Shown here: one piece after another, positions 1 through 7,451 of the stretch
Numbering within the stretch: the stretch's first letter is position 1
How the letters are laid out: each line of letters opens with the position of its first letter
NCBI GenBank assembly: GCA_946885335.1
Contig: CAMPGG010000049.1
Coordinates: forward strand, 1 to 15,612
Origin: an uncultured Chitinophagaceae bacterium
Lineage (GTDB): Bacteria > Bacteroidota > Bacteroidia > Chitinophagales > Chitinophagaceae
DNA: 15,612 nucleotides
Direction of reading: 5' to 3'
Made by a program: the position numbers and the translations under genes
The notes under the pieces: generated by a model
What the model saw: only the letters and a program-made list of their open reading frames with translations
What the model was told of the DNA's origin: nothing
The model's database searches: none

Positions 1-150
1 TATTTCCATCAATTAATATCGTCACAGATAATTTTGCATGAGCACATTTCATGAATATTAATTGCTTGAATTAAAATGATAGAAGCTACTGTTCAGCTTA
101 ATCACCTGGTAACAATTCTATTATGTAATTAATAAAATGATAACTTTAAT

Positions 151-212
151 GAACCGTGTATGGCCGGTTCCAGGTGCGCAAAAAAATTGCACATTTACTG
201 CACCGTACCTGG
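151..212. other. Inverted-repeat block, possible structured RNA
   Basis: Several inverted repeats are packed into about 60 bases. GAACCG (151-156) pairs perfectly with CGGTTC (165-170) across an 8-nt loop. CCAGGT (170-175) pairs with ACCTGG (207-212), and GGTGC (173-177) can instead pair with GCACC (200-204). Inside lies TGCGCAA/TTGCACA around a run of A, with one mismatch. The alternatives are mutually exclusive, as in a switchable RNA, but this could equally be a protein-binding site or chance. A TAACTTTA box at 141-148 sits at a plausible -7 distance, but it lacks a -33 element. The function is unknown. Confidence 0.25.
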
Positions 213-285
213 TTTGAACTACCTGCAAAATTTAATACTTACTCTAAAGAAACATTCGGATCACGTTCTGTGAATTATTAAAGGC

Positions 286-318
286 TTTGATTACCACGCC
301 TGCACTGCAGTAACTTAT
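286..318 (+). promoter_or_regulatory. Candidate Bacteroidota-type promoter of the kinase gene
   Basis: TTTG at 286-289, then 21 bp, then TAACTTAT at 311-318. This fits the Bacteroidota primary sigma pattern (-33 TTTG, -7 TAnnTTTG), with the last -7 positions imperfect. The start of transcription would fall near 324, giving a leader of about 80 nt before the ATG at 404. Confidence 0.4.
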
Positions 319-403
319 AAATGCTAATAACAAAAGTTGTTGTAGTGCTGATCATATTTCTTGCGTGAAAATGACATGATTGTTATTGTAAAAGCCTGGC
401 TTC

Positions 404-3052
404 ATGAAAAAAATTATGTTGGTCATTCTTGCAGTTCTAACGCAAATGGCCTTGTATGCACAACACAATGTGCAGTTACACACAGATTCCCTGTTGCGGA
501 TGCTTAAATCAAATATGCAGGACAGTTCCAGGGTAAATACGATGAATGCATTAGCAACTGATTTGTTGAAAGATGATCCGGATAGTTCCATCATACTTTC
601 TTCTGTTGCACTTTCTTTATCACAAAAAATTAATTACAAGCCAGGTGAGGCAAATTCCTATTTTTCCCTTGGGCAGATTTATACTGCAAAATTAAATTCA
701 AAGGAAGCACTGAACAATTTTGAGCAGGCTTTAAGGATTTATGAAATGAACAGGTACCGGGAAGGAATAGCCGAAGCCAGCTATGCTATCGGGCTCATTC
801 ACCAGCGCACCAACTATGATGATGCTATCCGGATGTTTAAAAAATCCTTGTCAGCTGCCCAGCAAACAAAAGATAAAAATTTAATGGGTAAGCCTGCCTC
901 TGCACTTGCAAATACCTATTTGCGCAAAGGAGATTATAATGAAGCATTACCATATAATGACCTGGCGATTAAATACTACGAAGAATCAGGTAACGAAACC
1001 GGCCTGGCTAATTGTTATGTTGCCAGTGCCAGGATCAATCAGCGACAAGGAAATTTTCAGCAATCATTGAAGGACAATTATTCCGCTTTGAAACTTTATG
1101 AAAAAACCGGGAATAACCTGGGTATGTATAATGTGTATACAGGATTAGGTATAATCAACCTGGATCAAAAAAATTATTTGGAAGCATTGAATAGTTACCG
1201 GGCTGCTAAAAAATATGCTGAAGCCTTTGGGAATAAAGAGGTGTTAGCCAATGCCTATAATAATATGGGGAATGCCTATATGGAAATGGGAAACATAGCA
1301 GATGCCCGGGATGCTTTAGAAAATGCTTTGGCGCTTGCAGAAGAAGTTGGCAGTAAAAAACCTATAGCAAGTATCCGCGGAAACCTGGGAATCATTTACA
1401 GCCAGGAAGGTAAAATATCGGAAGCCATTCAAAACTTTGAACAAACTATAAAAATTTATGAAGAAATAGGTGCCAAAGAAGGTATCAGCATTGGTTATTT
1501 AGAGATTGGCAGGGTTTACTTCAATCATAAAAAGCCCGGTGAAAGTAAGCTGTGGTTGAATAAGGCTTTAACGTTGGCAAAAGATATCGATTACAAGGAT
1601 GTGATCAGCAAATCTTATCACTTGCTTATGCAGGTTGATACATCTGTTGGTGATCATGTTTCTGCACTTGATAATTACAAAATGTATATTACTTATCGCG
1701 ACAGCATTTCAAATGCAGAAGTTGCCAAAAACCTGGTAGAACAAAAAATGCAATATGCATTTTCAAAAAAAGAAGACTCCCTGCAAATGCAGCAGGCATT
1801 GATTGCAGAACAACTGGAAAAACAAACACTCCTGACAAAACAACAACAACAGGAGCTCACTATAAAACAATCTTCTCTCGAACTGGCACAAAGAGAAAAA
1901 GATCTGCAAATGCTAACCTTCTTAAAAACACAGGCAGAACTGCAATTAAGCAATGAGCAACAGGAAAAGCAACTGGCCATTGCGGAACAGGAAAAAGCGA
2001 TACAGGAGTCGAAACTGAATAAACAAATATTGATAGCATCGCAAAATGAAAAATCGTTATTGCTTAAGGACAAAAAAATTACTGCGCAGCGATCCCAGCG
2101 TAATCTGTTGCTGGCCGGCGTCATGGTATTTTTAGCGCTTTCATTCTTTATTTTCCTGAATTACCGGAACCAGCGAAAAGCAAATGAAAGGTTACATGAA
2201 CAGCAGGTAATAACAGAAAATGCATTAAAAGAATTAAAGGCGGCCCAGGCGCAATTGATTCATTCAGAAAAAATGGCTTCGCTGGGAGAACTGACTGCAG
2301 GTATTGCACATGAAATTCAAAATCCGTTGAATTTTGTAAACAACTTCTCCGAATTAAATCATGAAATGATGGATGAAATGAAACGGGAAATACTTTCAGG
2401 CAAGTTTGAAGATGCACTTTTGATTGCCAATGATATTACAGAAAATAATTCAAAAATTTCGCACCATGGGAAACGGGCCGAAGGGATTGTGAAAGGAATG
2501 TTGCAACATTCAAGAACAGGCAGCAGGAAAATGGAATTAACCGATATAAATAATTTAGCCGATGAATACCTGCGATTAAGTTATCATGGGTTAAGAGCAA
2601 AAGACAAAAATTTCCAGGCAAATTTCAAATCTGAATTTGACAGGCACCTTAAAAAAATGAATGTTGTTCCCCAGGATATTGGACGGGTGTTGCTAAACTT
2701 ATTCAACAACGCATTTTATGCCGTAAATGAAAAGAAAAAGGCATTGAAAGGTTCTGCAGGACAGATTTACGAACCAATTGTTTCTGTATCAACAAAACAA
2801 ATTGATGACCATATAGAAATTGCGGTCACTGACAATGGAACAGGTATTCCTCAAAAATCTTTAAATAAAATTTATCAGCCATTCTTTACAACCAAACCGG
2901 CAGGGCAGGGAACAGGACTTGGATTATCATTAAGCTATGATATCATTAAAGCACATGGAGGTGTAATAAAAGTTGAAACAAAGGAAGGGGAGTTTACGCG
3001 GTTCATCGTGCATTTGCCGGTTAGTAAAACCGAAATGGAAAAGAACCGATAA
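404..3052 (+). CDS. TPR-containing transmembrane sensor histidine kinase
   Basis: An 882-residue hybrid of a tetratricopeptide sensor and a histidine kinase. Residues 1-20 form a signal peptide ending in ALYAQ. Residues about 25-430 hold around nine TPR-like units with a period near 40 residues, typical of exported Bacteroidota TPR kinases. A Q/E/K-rich coiled coil runs over about 440-565, and one membrane helix spans about 568-587. The TPR and coiled-coil part is therefore predicted to be periplasmic and the kinase cytoplasmic. The HisKA-type helix carries the phospho-acceptor His636 in AHEIQNP. The ATPase domain shows the N box (LLNLFNNA, Asn769), the G1 box DNGTGIP (Asp810), FFTTK (827-831) and the G2 box GTGLGL (836-841). 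All catalytic motifs are intact. There is no PAS or receiver domain and no response regulator in the window, so its partner is encoded elsewhere. The stimulus is unknown. A promoter candidate precedes it at 286-318. Confidence 0.93.
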   Translation: MKKIMLVILAVLTQMALYAQHNVQLHTDSLLRMLKSNMQDSSRVNTMNALATDLLKDDPDSSIILSSVALSLSQKINYKPGEANSYFSLGQIYTAKLNSKEALNNFEQALRIYEMNRYREGIAEASYAIGLIHQRTNYDDAIRMFKKSLSAAQQTKDKNLMGKPASALANTYLRKGDYNEALPYNDLAIKYYEESGNETGLANCYVASARINQRQGNFQQSLKDNYSALKLYEKTGNNLGMYNVYTGLGIINLDQKNYLEALNSYRAAKKYAEAFGNKEVLANAYNNMGNAYMEMGNIADARDALENALALAEEVGSKKPIASIRGNLGIIYSQEGKISEAIQNFEQTIKIYEEIGAKEGISIGYLEIGRVYFNHKKPGESKLWLNKALTLAKDIDYKDVISKSYHLLMQVDTSVGDHVSALDNYKMYITYRDSISNAEVAKNLVEQKMQYAFSKKEDSLQMQQALIAEQLEKQTLLTKQQQQELTIKQSSLELAQREKDLQMLTFLKTQAELQLSNEQQEKQLAIAEQEKAIQESKLNKQILIASQNEKSLLLKDKKITAQRSQRNLLLAGVMVFLALSFFIFLNYRNQRKANERLHEQQVITENALKELKAAQAQLIHSEKMASLGELTAGIAHEIQNPLNFVNNFSELNHEMMDEMKREILSGKFEDALLIANDITENNSKISHHGKRAEGIVKGMLQHSRTGSRKMELTDINNLADEYLRLSYHGLRAKDKNFQANFKSEFDRHLKKMNVVPQDIGRVLLNLFNNAFYAVNEKKKALKGSAGQIYEPIVSVSTKQIDDHIEIAVTDNGTGIPQKSLNKIYQPFFTTKPAGQGTGLGLSLSYDIIKAHGGVIKVETKEGEFTRFIVHLPVSKTEMEKNR

Positions 3053-3067
3053 CTGTAAACAATATAT

Positions 3068-3085
3068 TTCCTGGATAACCTGGAA
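3068..3085. terminator. Weak hairpin between convergent genes
   Basis: TTCCTGG (3068-3074) and CCTGGAA (3079-3085) form a 7-pair stem with one T-T mismatch around an ATAA loop. It is followed by TTATT on the + side and flanked by ATATAT on the other. It sits in the 37-bp gap between the kinase and the convergent DUF6526 gene, where a two-way terminator is expected. The U tracts are poor, so efficiency is doubtful. Confidence 0.35.
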
Positions 3086-3089
3086 TTAT

Positions 3090-3506
3090 TCATACCCGGT
3101 AAAGATCTGCCTGCCAGTTTTTGATATTATTTTTTATTGCACCAGGTGAAAGATTTTCGTTGATGGTTCTGTCAATTAAAGAAACCAATTCATCATCACC
3201 CGCAAAACGAAGCGCCACCAGTTGTTTCATTGTTAACTTCTGCTCAATACCTGATAAAGATTGCTGGGTTAACTGGAAATATCGCAAACGCATTTCCAGC
3301 CGGATAATTCTGTCCTGGTTTTTAAGTGCATAAATCCTTGTTATGATTGAAGTGATCAACAGGATGACGGCTATTAGGAAAAAAGGAATATTGTCTGTCG
3401 TTTTTAGTAGTTGAATGATGGACCAGATAAAAATACCCACCGTTAGCGGTATAAGGATAAAATGGTGCAAAGGGAAATATCTTTTATGTGTTTTAACGTT
3501 TTGCAT
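3090..3506 (-). CDS. DUF6526 family small membrane protein
   Basis: A 138-residue protein with two hydrophobic segments near the N-terminus (about residues 14-33 and 39-58), joined by a short turn with TTDN. A long charged region follows, with RIIRLEMRLRYFQL and a C-terminal FAGDDELVSLIDR-like stretch. The N-terminal pattern (residues 1-13 basic, with the HHF motif just before the first helix) and overall length match the DUF6526 family as I remember it from Bacteroidota. The function of that family is unknown to me. The long C-terminal helix is probably cytoplasmic. It is convergent with the kinase gene and shares an AT-rich divergent region with the gene at 3667. No clear promoter pair was seen on its upstream side. 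Confidence 0.75.
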   Translation of the reverse strand: MQNVKTHKRYFPLHHFILIPLTVGIFIWSIIQLLKTTDNIPFFLIAVILLITSIITRIYALKNQDRIIRLEMRLRYFQLTQQSLSGIEQKLTMKQLVALRFAGDDELVSLIDRTINENLSPGAIKNNIKNWQADLYRV

Positions 3507-3666
3507 AAATTATACAAGCTTTATTTACAAAGATTATGGAATGCTTCCTAAAAAAAATACAATGCGTTCTTTAAAATATTTGATGTTAACAAAATTGTGG
3601 TTGTAATTGTTTCAACACTCTTTGTTTTAATTCCAGGGGCTTAAGCATTTCATCTTAACTTGTAGG

Positions 3667-4053
3667 ATGATAACGGTTGCAAAGTTTACAATAATAGTCT
3701 TTGGCATTTTCCTGGTCTCTGCTGGTTTTTTGATGTTATTTGCTCCGGAAAAAGCCAGGCGAATTTTACGAAAGGCAGGCAGCACTAATTTGATAAATTA
3801 TGCTGAAATAACCATCCGGATGATTCCTGCCATTGCATTGATTATAGTTGCGGATATTTCAAAAATCCCTGTTTTATTTAAGTTCCTGGGATGGTTTATG
3901 CTGCTAACTTCACTGGTACTTTATTTTGTTCCCAGGCGTATCCATCATGGTTATTCGTTACACTGGGCTGAAAAAATCAAGCCTTTATACTTTCAATTCA
4001 TTGCTCCTTTTGCCTGTTTGTTTGGAGCTACATTGATTTATAGTGTAGTTTAA
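3667..4053 (+). CDS. Small four-helix membrane protein, family unknown
   Basis: A 128-residue, strongly hydrophobic protein. Four membrane helices are visible at about residues 5-27, 46-64, 70-88 and 106-126. A basic loop with FAPEKARRILRKAG follows helix 1, and a second basic loop with PRRIHHG follows helix 3, suggesting both face the cytoplasm. I do not recognise the family. The general shape resembles small DUF2065-like or DoxX-like membrane proteins, but no diagnostic motif is present. The ATG at 3667 is preceded by TAACTTGT at 3656-3663, which resembles a -7 box but lies so close that transcripts from it would be almost leaderless. The 160-bp gap before the gene is AT-rich and otherwise unremarkable. 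Confidence 0.7.
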   Translation: MITVAKFTIIVFGIFLVSAGFLMLFAPEKARRILRKAGSTNLINYAEITIRMIPAIALIIVADISKIPVLFKFLGWFMLLTSLVLYFVPRRIHHGYSLHWAEKIKPLYFQFIAPFACLFGATLIYSVV

Positions 4054-4156
4054 AAAATCAATCAGGATTTGATAAATACTCCCATTTTCTTAACAAAATG
4101 GAAATAAACCTTTATCCGTTTTGCGGTCAAACTATCCTATACAAAATTCAATATCC

Positions 4157-5047
4157 ATGAAGAAACTTTTACCCTTTCTTTTATTAATTATTGCTGCAAC
4201 TCCTGTCCTGGCACAAAGAGCCAACCAGTGCGGCATCATCATTCCTCCAAATTCTTTACGTTCAAATTTTGCTTCGGTATATGAAGCGGGTAGTTATATC
4301 AATAACATATCTAACCGCGTCAACTGGCAGGAAAATTTCCAGGTGCGGGAACAAAATGGTATCAATAATGCCTATGCTACCATCATCCGCAACCAGCGTT
4401 ATATTGTCTATGATAATCATTTTTTGGAAAGACTTGATCATTACGCGGGAACCAAATGGGCATCGATAAGTGTATTAGCACATGAGATGGGACATCATTA
4501 TTATAATCATATGGTCAGTGGCTCTGGCAGTACACAACCAAAAGAGCTTGAAGCTGATTATTTTTCAGGTTATGCCATGGCAAAAATGGGAGCCAGTTTA
4601 GAAGAGGCGAGAGCAGCTATGTCACAAATTGCATCTCCGGGTGGCAATGCTTCGCACCCGGCTAAAGTAAACAGGCTGAATGCCATTGCCGATGGCTGGA
4701 ACAAAGCGAAAGGTATAACCAACAATCCAGTTACCAGGAACAGGGTGCCTGCTCCACAGCCGCAACAAAGATCTGCACCAGCTTCAAATGATGCAAGCTG
4801 GATTCATTTATCATTGTATAGTAATTCAAACATGACCGTTTTTCTTTCCGATGATGGAAGACGTTTTTCCCAGGCGCAATTAAAAACCAACCAGCCTTTT
4901 GTATTTAAATATGAAGTGTATGATTACGGGTGGTTGCGTTTCGGCAACAACAGTAATGCAAGAACTTACAGGCTATATCACGGAAAGGATTATGCGATTG
5001 TTTGGAACCGCCGCATAAATAACTGGACGGTTATAGAAATATCCTGA
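4157..5047 (+). CDS. Secreted M48-like zinc metalloprotease with unknown C-terminal domain
   Basis: A 296-residue exported protein. The open frame extends back to a TTG at 4121, but the ATG at 4157 opens a clean signal peptide (MKKLLPFLLLIIAATPVLAQ) and is preferred. The zinc-binding HEMGH motif lies at residues 109-113 (His109, Glu110, His113) in AHEMGHHYYNH. The likely third ligand is Glu130 of ELEAD (130-134), the ExxAD signature of M48-type peptidases. The protease part is short (about residues 25-195) and lacks the membrane helices of HtpX and the TPR region of BepA. A Pro/Gln-rich linker (about 200-215) leads to a C-terminal domain of about 80 residues, rich in aromatic and beta-strand-like stretches, that I cannot assign. 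Role and substrate are unknown; it probably acts in the periplasm on envelope proteins. It is followed by a strong terminator at 5082-5113, so it is likely the last gene of its transcript. Confidence 0.85.
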   Translation: MKKLLPFLLLIIAATPVLAQRANQCGIIIPPNSLRSNFASVYEAGSYINNISNRVNWQENFQVREQNGINNAYATIIRNQRYIVYDNHFLERLDHYAGTKWASISVLAHEMGHHYYNHMVSGSGSTQPKELEADYFSGYAMAKMGASLEEARAAMSQIASPGGNASHPAKVNRLNAIADGWNKAKGITNNPVTRNRVPAPQPQQRSAPASNDASWIHLSLYSNSNMTVFLSDDGRRFSQAQLKTNQPFVFKYEVYDYGWLRFGNNSNARTYRLYHGKDYAIVWNRRINNWTVIEIS

Positions 5048-5081
5048 CATCTTAAATAACCCATATGTCAACATAATTAGT

Positions 5082-5113
5082 AAAGCCATTCTTTGAATGG
5101 CTTTTTATTTTTT
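5082..5113 (+). terminator. Strong intrinsic terminator after the metalloprotease
   Basis: A perfect 10-bp stem, AAAGCCATTC (5082-5091) with GAATGGCTTT (5095-5104), closes on a TTT loop and runs into TTATTTTTT (5105-5113). It lies 34 bp past the stop codon of the gene ending at 5047. This is the clearest terminator in the window. Confidence 0.92.
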
Positions 5114-5208
5114 GGCGATTAAATATCTCATGCGTTTGATAAAAACTTTTTGTATCCTGTTTATAAATAACAGGATGACGACTGTCATCCAATTTGCTGA
5201 CCGCAGGC

Positions 5209-5240
5209 CTTGTTGCCCGGGAACGTGATCCATAACTTGT
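5209..5240 (+). promoter_or_regulatory. Candidate promoter of the 2TM gene
   Basis: CTTG at 5209-5212, 20 bp, then TAACTTGT at 5233-5240, close to the TTTG/TAnnTTTG pattern of Bacteroidota. It lies after the terminator at 5082-5113 and before the ATG at 5265, the right place for a new transcription unit. Confidence 0.35.
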
Positions 5241-5264
5241 TTAATAAATTAATAAACAAATATT

Positions 5265-5528
5265 ATGCAAACGCTTTCTGAAAATCAATTACATGAACTG
5301 GCCCGTAAGCGGGTTGAATTCAGGAGACACCTGGTTGTTTATTTTGTGATTATTTCCATACTGTGGATGATATGGTTCCTTACCGGAGCGGGTTATATCT
5401 GGCCCATCTGGCCAATGGCAGGTTGGGGCATTGGCGTTATCTTTCATTATATGTTTGAGTACAGGTCTTCTTCATTTCTTTCAGAAGAAGAGGAGTATAA
5501 AAAATTAAAAAGAGAAATGAAAGTTTAA
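5265..5528 (+). CDS. 2TM domain-containing membrane protein
   Basis: An 87-residue protein made almost entirely of a 2TM domain. A short amphipathic N-terminus (residues 1-20, with ARKRVEFRRH) is followed by two Trp-rich membrane helices at about residues 22-40 and 46-64. A charged C-terminal helix carries SEEEEYKKLKREMK. In this family the domain occurs alone or in front of LytS-like kinases in Bacteroidota; here it stands alone, with no LytTR or kinase gene adjacent. Both termini are predicted to be cytoplasmic. The molecular function is not established. It is isolated by the terminator upstream and a 238-bp gap downstream, so it is probably monocistronic. Confidence 0.85.
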   Translation: MQTLSENQLHELARKRVEFRRHLVVYFVIISILWMIWFLTGAGYIWPIWPMAGWGIGVIFHYMFEYRSSSFLSEEEEYKKLKREMKV

Positions 5529-5548
5529 AAGTGTGGTAAATATTTTTG

Positions 5549-5563
5549 ATTGAATCGTTCAAT
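5549..5563. promoter_or_regulatory. Inverted repeat after the 2TM gene
   Basis: ATTGAA (5549-5554) and TTCAAT (5558-5563) form a perfect 6-bp inverted repeat around TCG, starting 21 bp after the 2TM stop codon. It lacks a T tract, so it is a poor terminator. It may be an operator or chance in AT-rich DNA. Confidence 0.2.
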
Positions 5564-5623
5564 AATATTCTTAGGTATTACATTCATACAAAATCTCCCT
5601 CAGTTTTCTTTCCTGGTGCCAAG

Positions 5624-5635
5624 GCAAGTACTTGC
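5624..5635. promoter_or_regulatory. 12-bp perfect palindrome, possible operator
   Basis: GCAAGTACTTGC at 5624-5635 is a perfect 12-bp palindrome, immediately followed by a partial copy (AAGTATAC) about 5 bp on. It lies in the 238-bp gene-free stretch between the 2TM gene and the lactonase-like gene, 131 bp before the latter's ATG. The symmetry fits a site for a dimeric regulator. No regulator is encoded in this window, and nothing else in the gap was recognised. Confidence 0.25.
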
Positions 5636-5766
5636 AATAAGTATACGGCTAATTGCATAATACAAATGGGGTGTCAACAAAAACCACTCAGCAAAGTTTT
5701 TTTGAATTAACTTAAGTAATGGCAATACGCTACATTATATTGATGATTCGATAAAATGAAATAACC

Positions 5767-6759
5767 ATGAATAAAATGCTTCTTATTTTGCTGCTGGCAT
5801 CGGCTTCCTGCAGCGTACAGAAAATGTATCCAACTATTGGAAACATTGAAAGATTAGACGAGTCCATAAATGATATCGTATCGGCCAATGCCAAAGCGGA
5901 AATTATTGCTGAAGGTTTTGAATGGAGTGAAGGTCCGTTATGGATTGAAAAGAATAAAATGCTTTTGTTTTCCGATATACCACGAAATGCCATCTATAAA
6001 TGGACGGAAAAAAATGGAACGGAATTATATCTTCAACCTGCTGGTTATACCGGGTCAGAAAAGCGTGGTGGCGAAACCGGTAGCAATGGATTAATGCTTG
6101 ATAATAACGGCAACCTGGTACTTTGCCAGCATGGCGACCGGCGGATGGCCAGGATGGATGCACCTGTAGATAAACCTTTACCAAAATTTATTTCCATTGC
6201 CGATTCATGGCAGGGCAAAAAATTAAACAGCCCCAATGACGGAACATATAACAGTAAAGGGGAATTATTTTTTACTGATCCTCCTTATGGTTTGGAAAAA
6301 GGAATGAATGACCCACTTAAAGAAATTCCTTTCCAGGGTGTATTTAAAGTGAATAATACAGGCGAGGTACAGCTAATAACGGATACCCTTAGCCGACCAA
6401 ATGGCATTGCGTTTTTTCCCGGAGAGCAAATTTTTATTGTAGCTAACTCCGACGGAAATAAGCCAAACTGGTATGCGTTCGACATAAATGCAAATAATGA
6501 AGTGATCAATGGAAGAATTTGGTACAGCGCCGCTGGTTATGACAAATCATTAAAAGGGGGCAATGATGGTTTGAAAATTGATCGCAATGGAAATGTATTT
6601 GCCACAGGGCCCGGGGTAATATGGATAATTAATAAAAATGTAAAACTTCTGGTAAAGCTTAGATTGAATGTAGCTGCATCAAATGTAGCCCTGTCGCCGG
6701 ATGAGAAAACTTTGTACATAACCAATGATATGTATATCGTTCGATTTAAAATGAGATGA
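5767..6759 (+). CDS. SMP-30/gluconolactonase/LRE family lipoprotein
   Basis: A 330-residue six-bladed beta-propeller hydrolase of the SMP-30/gluconolactonase family. The N-terminus (MNKMLLILLLASASC) is a lipoprotein signal with Cys15 as the lipid-attachment residue. The -3 position is Ser, so the lipobox is degenerate, as is common in this phylum. The four metal-site residues of the family can be placed by motif: Glu55 in WSEGPLW, Asn157 in SPNDG, Asn212 in RPNGIAF and Asp267 in GGNDG. Such proteins hydrolyse sugar lactones or related esters with a divalent metal; the true substrate here is unknown. It is probably anchored in the outer or inner membrane, facing the periplasm. The ATG at 5767 was chosen because it starts the signal. 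There is no sugar oxidation or uptake gene nearby to narrow the substrate. The gap of 85 bp to the next ATG contains a separate promoter candidate. Confidence 0.9.
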   Translation: MNKMLLILLLASASCSVQKMYPTIGNIERLDESINDIVSANAKAEIIAEGFEWSEGPLWIEKNKMLLFSDIPRNAIYKWTEKNGTELYLQPAGYTGSEKRGGETGSNGLMLDNNGNLVLCQHGDRRMARMDAPVDKPLPKFISIADSWQGKKLNSPNDGTYNSKGELFFTDPPYGLEKGMNDPLKEIPFQGVFKVNNTGEVQLITDTLSRPNGIAFFPGEQIFIVANSDGNKPNWYAFDINANNEVINGRIWYSAAGYDKSLKGGNDGLKIDRNGNVFATGPGVIWIINKNVKLLVKLRLNVAASNVALSPDEKTLYITNDMYIVRFKMR

Positions 6760-6792
6760 TAATTGCCTATAGCATAAATTACAGGAAGCAGT

Positions 6793-6824
6793 TTTATTGA
6801 AGTCAAATTGCCTAAATACATTTG
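6793..6824 (+). promoter_or_regulatory. Candidate promoter of the SRPBCC gene
   Basis: TACATTTG at 6817-6824 matches the Bacteroidota -7 consensus TAnnTTTG exactly. TTTA at 6793-6796 lies 20 bp upstream as a 3-of-4 match to the -33 TTTG. Transcription would start near 6830, 15 nt before the ATG at 6845. This excludes the upstream TTG at 6797 as the true start. Confidence 0.45.
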
Positions 6825-6844
6825 TTGGATTTAATGATAAAAAA

Positions 6845-7282
6845 ATGGTTGACGTTATAACGGAAATTATCATCCATAAAACCATTGAGCAGGTTTCGGA
6901 TTATGCATCAGATCCTGACAACGCTCCAGAATGGTATGTAAATATTAAATCAGTTGAATGGATCACCGCTAAACCCTTATCTGTTGGTTCGCAGGTTGCA
7001 TTTGTCGCACATTTTATGGGACGAAAACTGGAATATACCTATGAGGTCATAGAATTTACCAGGGGACAAAAACTGGTCATGCGGACGGCGCAAGGTCCGT
7101 TTCCAATGGAAACAACATATACCTGGCATGCAATCGACCAACATTCAACCAAAATGACATTGCGAAACAGGGGCAATCCATCAGGGTTTTCTAAATTGCT
7201 GGCCCCTTTTATGTCATTCATGATGCGGAAAGCAAATACCAAAGACCTGGTTAATATTAAAAAAATCATTGAAAACAGGTAA
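6845..7282 (+). CDS. SRPBCC (START-like) family protein
   Basis: A 145-residue soluble protein with the helix-grip pattern of the SRPBCC/polyketide cyclase-like superfamily. It has an N-terminal strand ([11 protein letters not shown]), then the helix [17 protein letters not shown] typical of the START-like entrance, central strands with [21 protein letters not shown], and a long amphipathic C-terminal helix (about residues 115-145). There is no signal peptide, so it is cytoplasmic. These proteins bind hydrophobic ligands; no catalytic residue or partner can be named here. The open frame reaches back to a TTG at 6797, but the ATG at 6845 starts the domain correctly and lies just past an exact -7 box. 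Confidence 0.85.
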   Translation: MVDVITEIIIHKTIEQVSDYASDPDNAPEWYVNIKSVEWITAKPLSVGSQVAFVAHFMGRKLEYTYEVIEFTRGQKLVMRTAQGPFPMETTYTWHAIDQHSTKMTLRNRGNPSGFSKLLAPFMSFMMRKANTKDLVNIKKIIENR

Positions 7283-7412
7283 ACAGTTTCTATCCAATTC
7301 CCGGTTTTATGACATTCAATATCCGTTTTGACCTGTTAAATAATAATTCAATCACAGATCAATAAAACATCGTTCCTTTAGCTGTTACTGGCAATCATCT
7401 TATTACTTTTTA

Positions 7413-7430
7413 TGGCAAATGTAGTTGCCA
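7413..7430 (+). promoter_or_regulatory. Perfect inverted repeat in the serine hydrolase leader
   Basis: TGGCAA (7413-7418) and TTGCCA (7425-7430) flank ATGTAG, and a third TGGCAA occurs at 7389-7394. The repeat ends 21 nt before the ATG at 7452. In RNA it would be a 6-bp hairpin close to the ribosome start; in DNA it is a spaced dyad that a dimeric repressor could bind. The rest of the 169-bp gap (7283-7451) is AT-rich and shows no gene. Confidence 0.3.
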
Positions 7431-7451
7431 GCATTATCAACCTTTATAATC

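Larger units (their letters stand above)
1..403. other. Gene-free leader upstream of the sensor kinase
   Basis: No credible coding region lies in these 403 bases. A start-like CAT at 7-9 (ATG on the - strand) would open a leftward gene, but only three codons are visible, so it is not called. A 22-codon frame starts at 149 on the + strand and ends at 217; it has no recognisable protein character. The stretch is very AT-rich except for a GC-richer, hairpin-forming block around 151-212, and it contains the likely promoter of the kinase gene at 286-318. Both are listed separately. Confidence 0.6.

Noticed and set aside
149..217. 22-codon frame in the kinase leader starting just after TAACTTTA
   Set aside because: It has no leader-peptide features, the start lies at or before the expected transcription start, and the overlap with the hairpin block is better explained by structure.
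1843..1852. CAA triplet run as a phase-variable microsatellite
   Set aside because: Only three or four triplets, inside a Gln-rich coiled coil where such codons are expected. Changes in number would keep the frame.
1693..2124. Minus-strand open frame inside the kinase gene (143 codons), rich in Cys and Ser
   Set aside because: It arises from reading the Q/E/K-rich coiled-coil codons in reverse complement. It has no independent start context or family.
4121..4156. TTG-initiated extension of the metalloprotease; similar extensions at 6797, 7425, 11961 and 15415
   Set aside because: In each case a downstream ATG starts a clean signal peptide or domain. At 6797 the TTG also lies upstream of the expected transcription start.
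7274..7337. AACAGGT (7274-7280) and ACCTGTT (7331-7337) inverted pair after the SRPBCC gene
   Set aside because: A 7-bp stem with a 50-base loop and no T tract is neither a good terminator nor a convincing operator. CAGG/CCTG words are common throughout the window.
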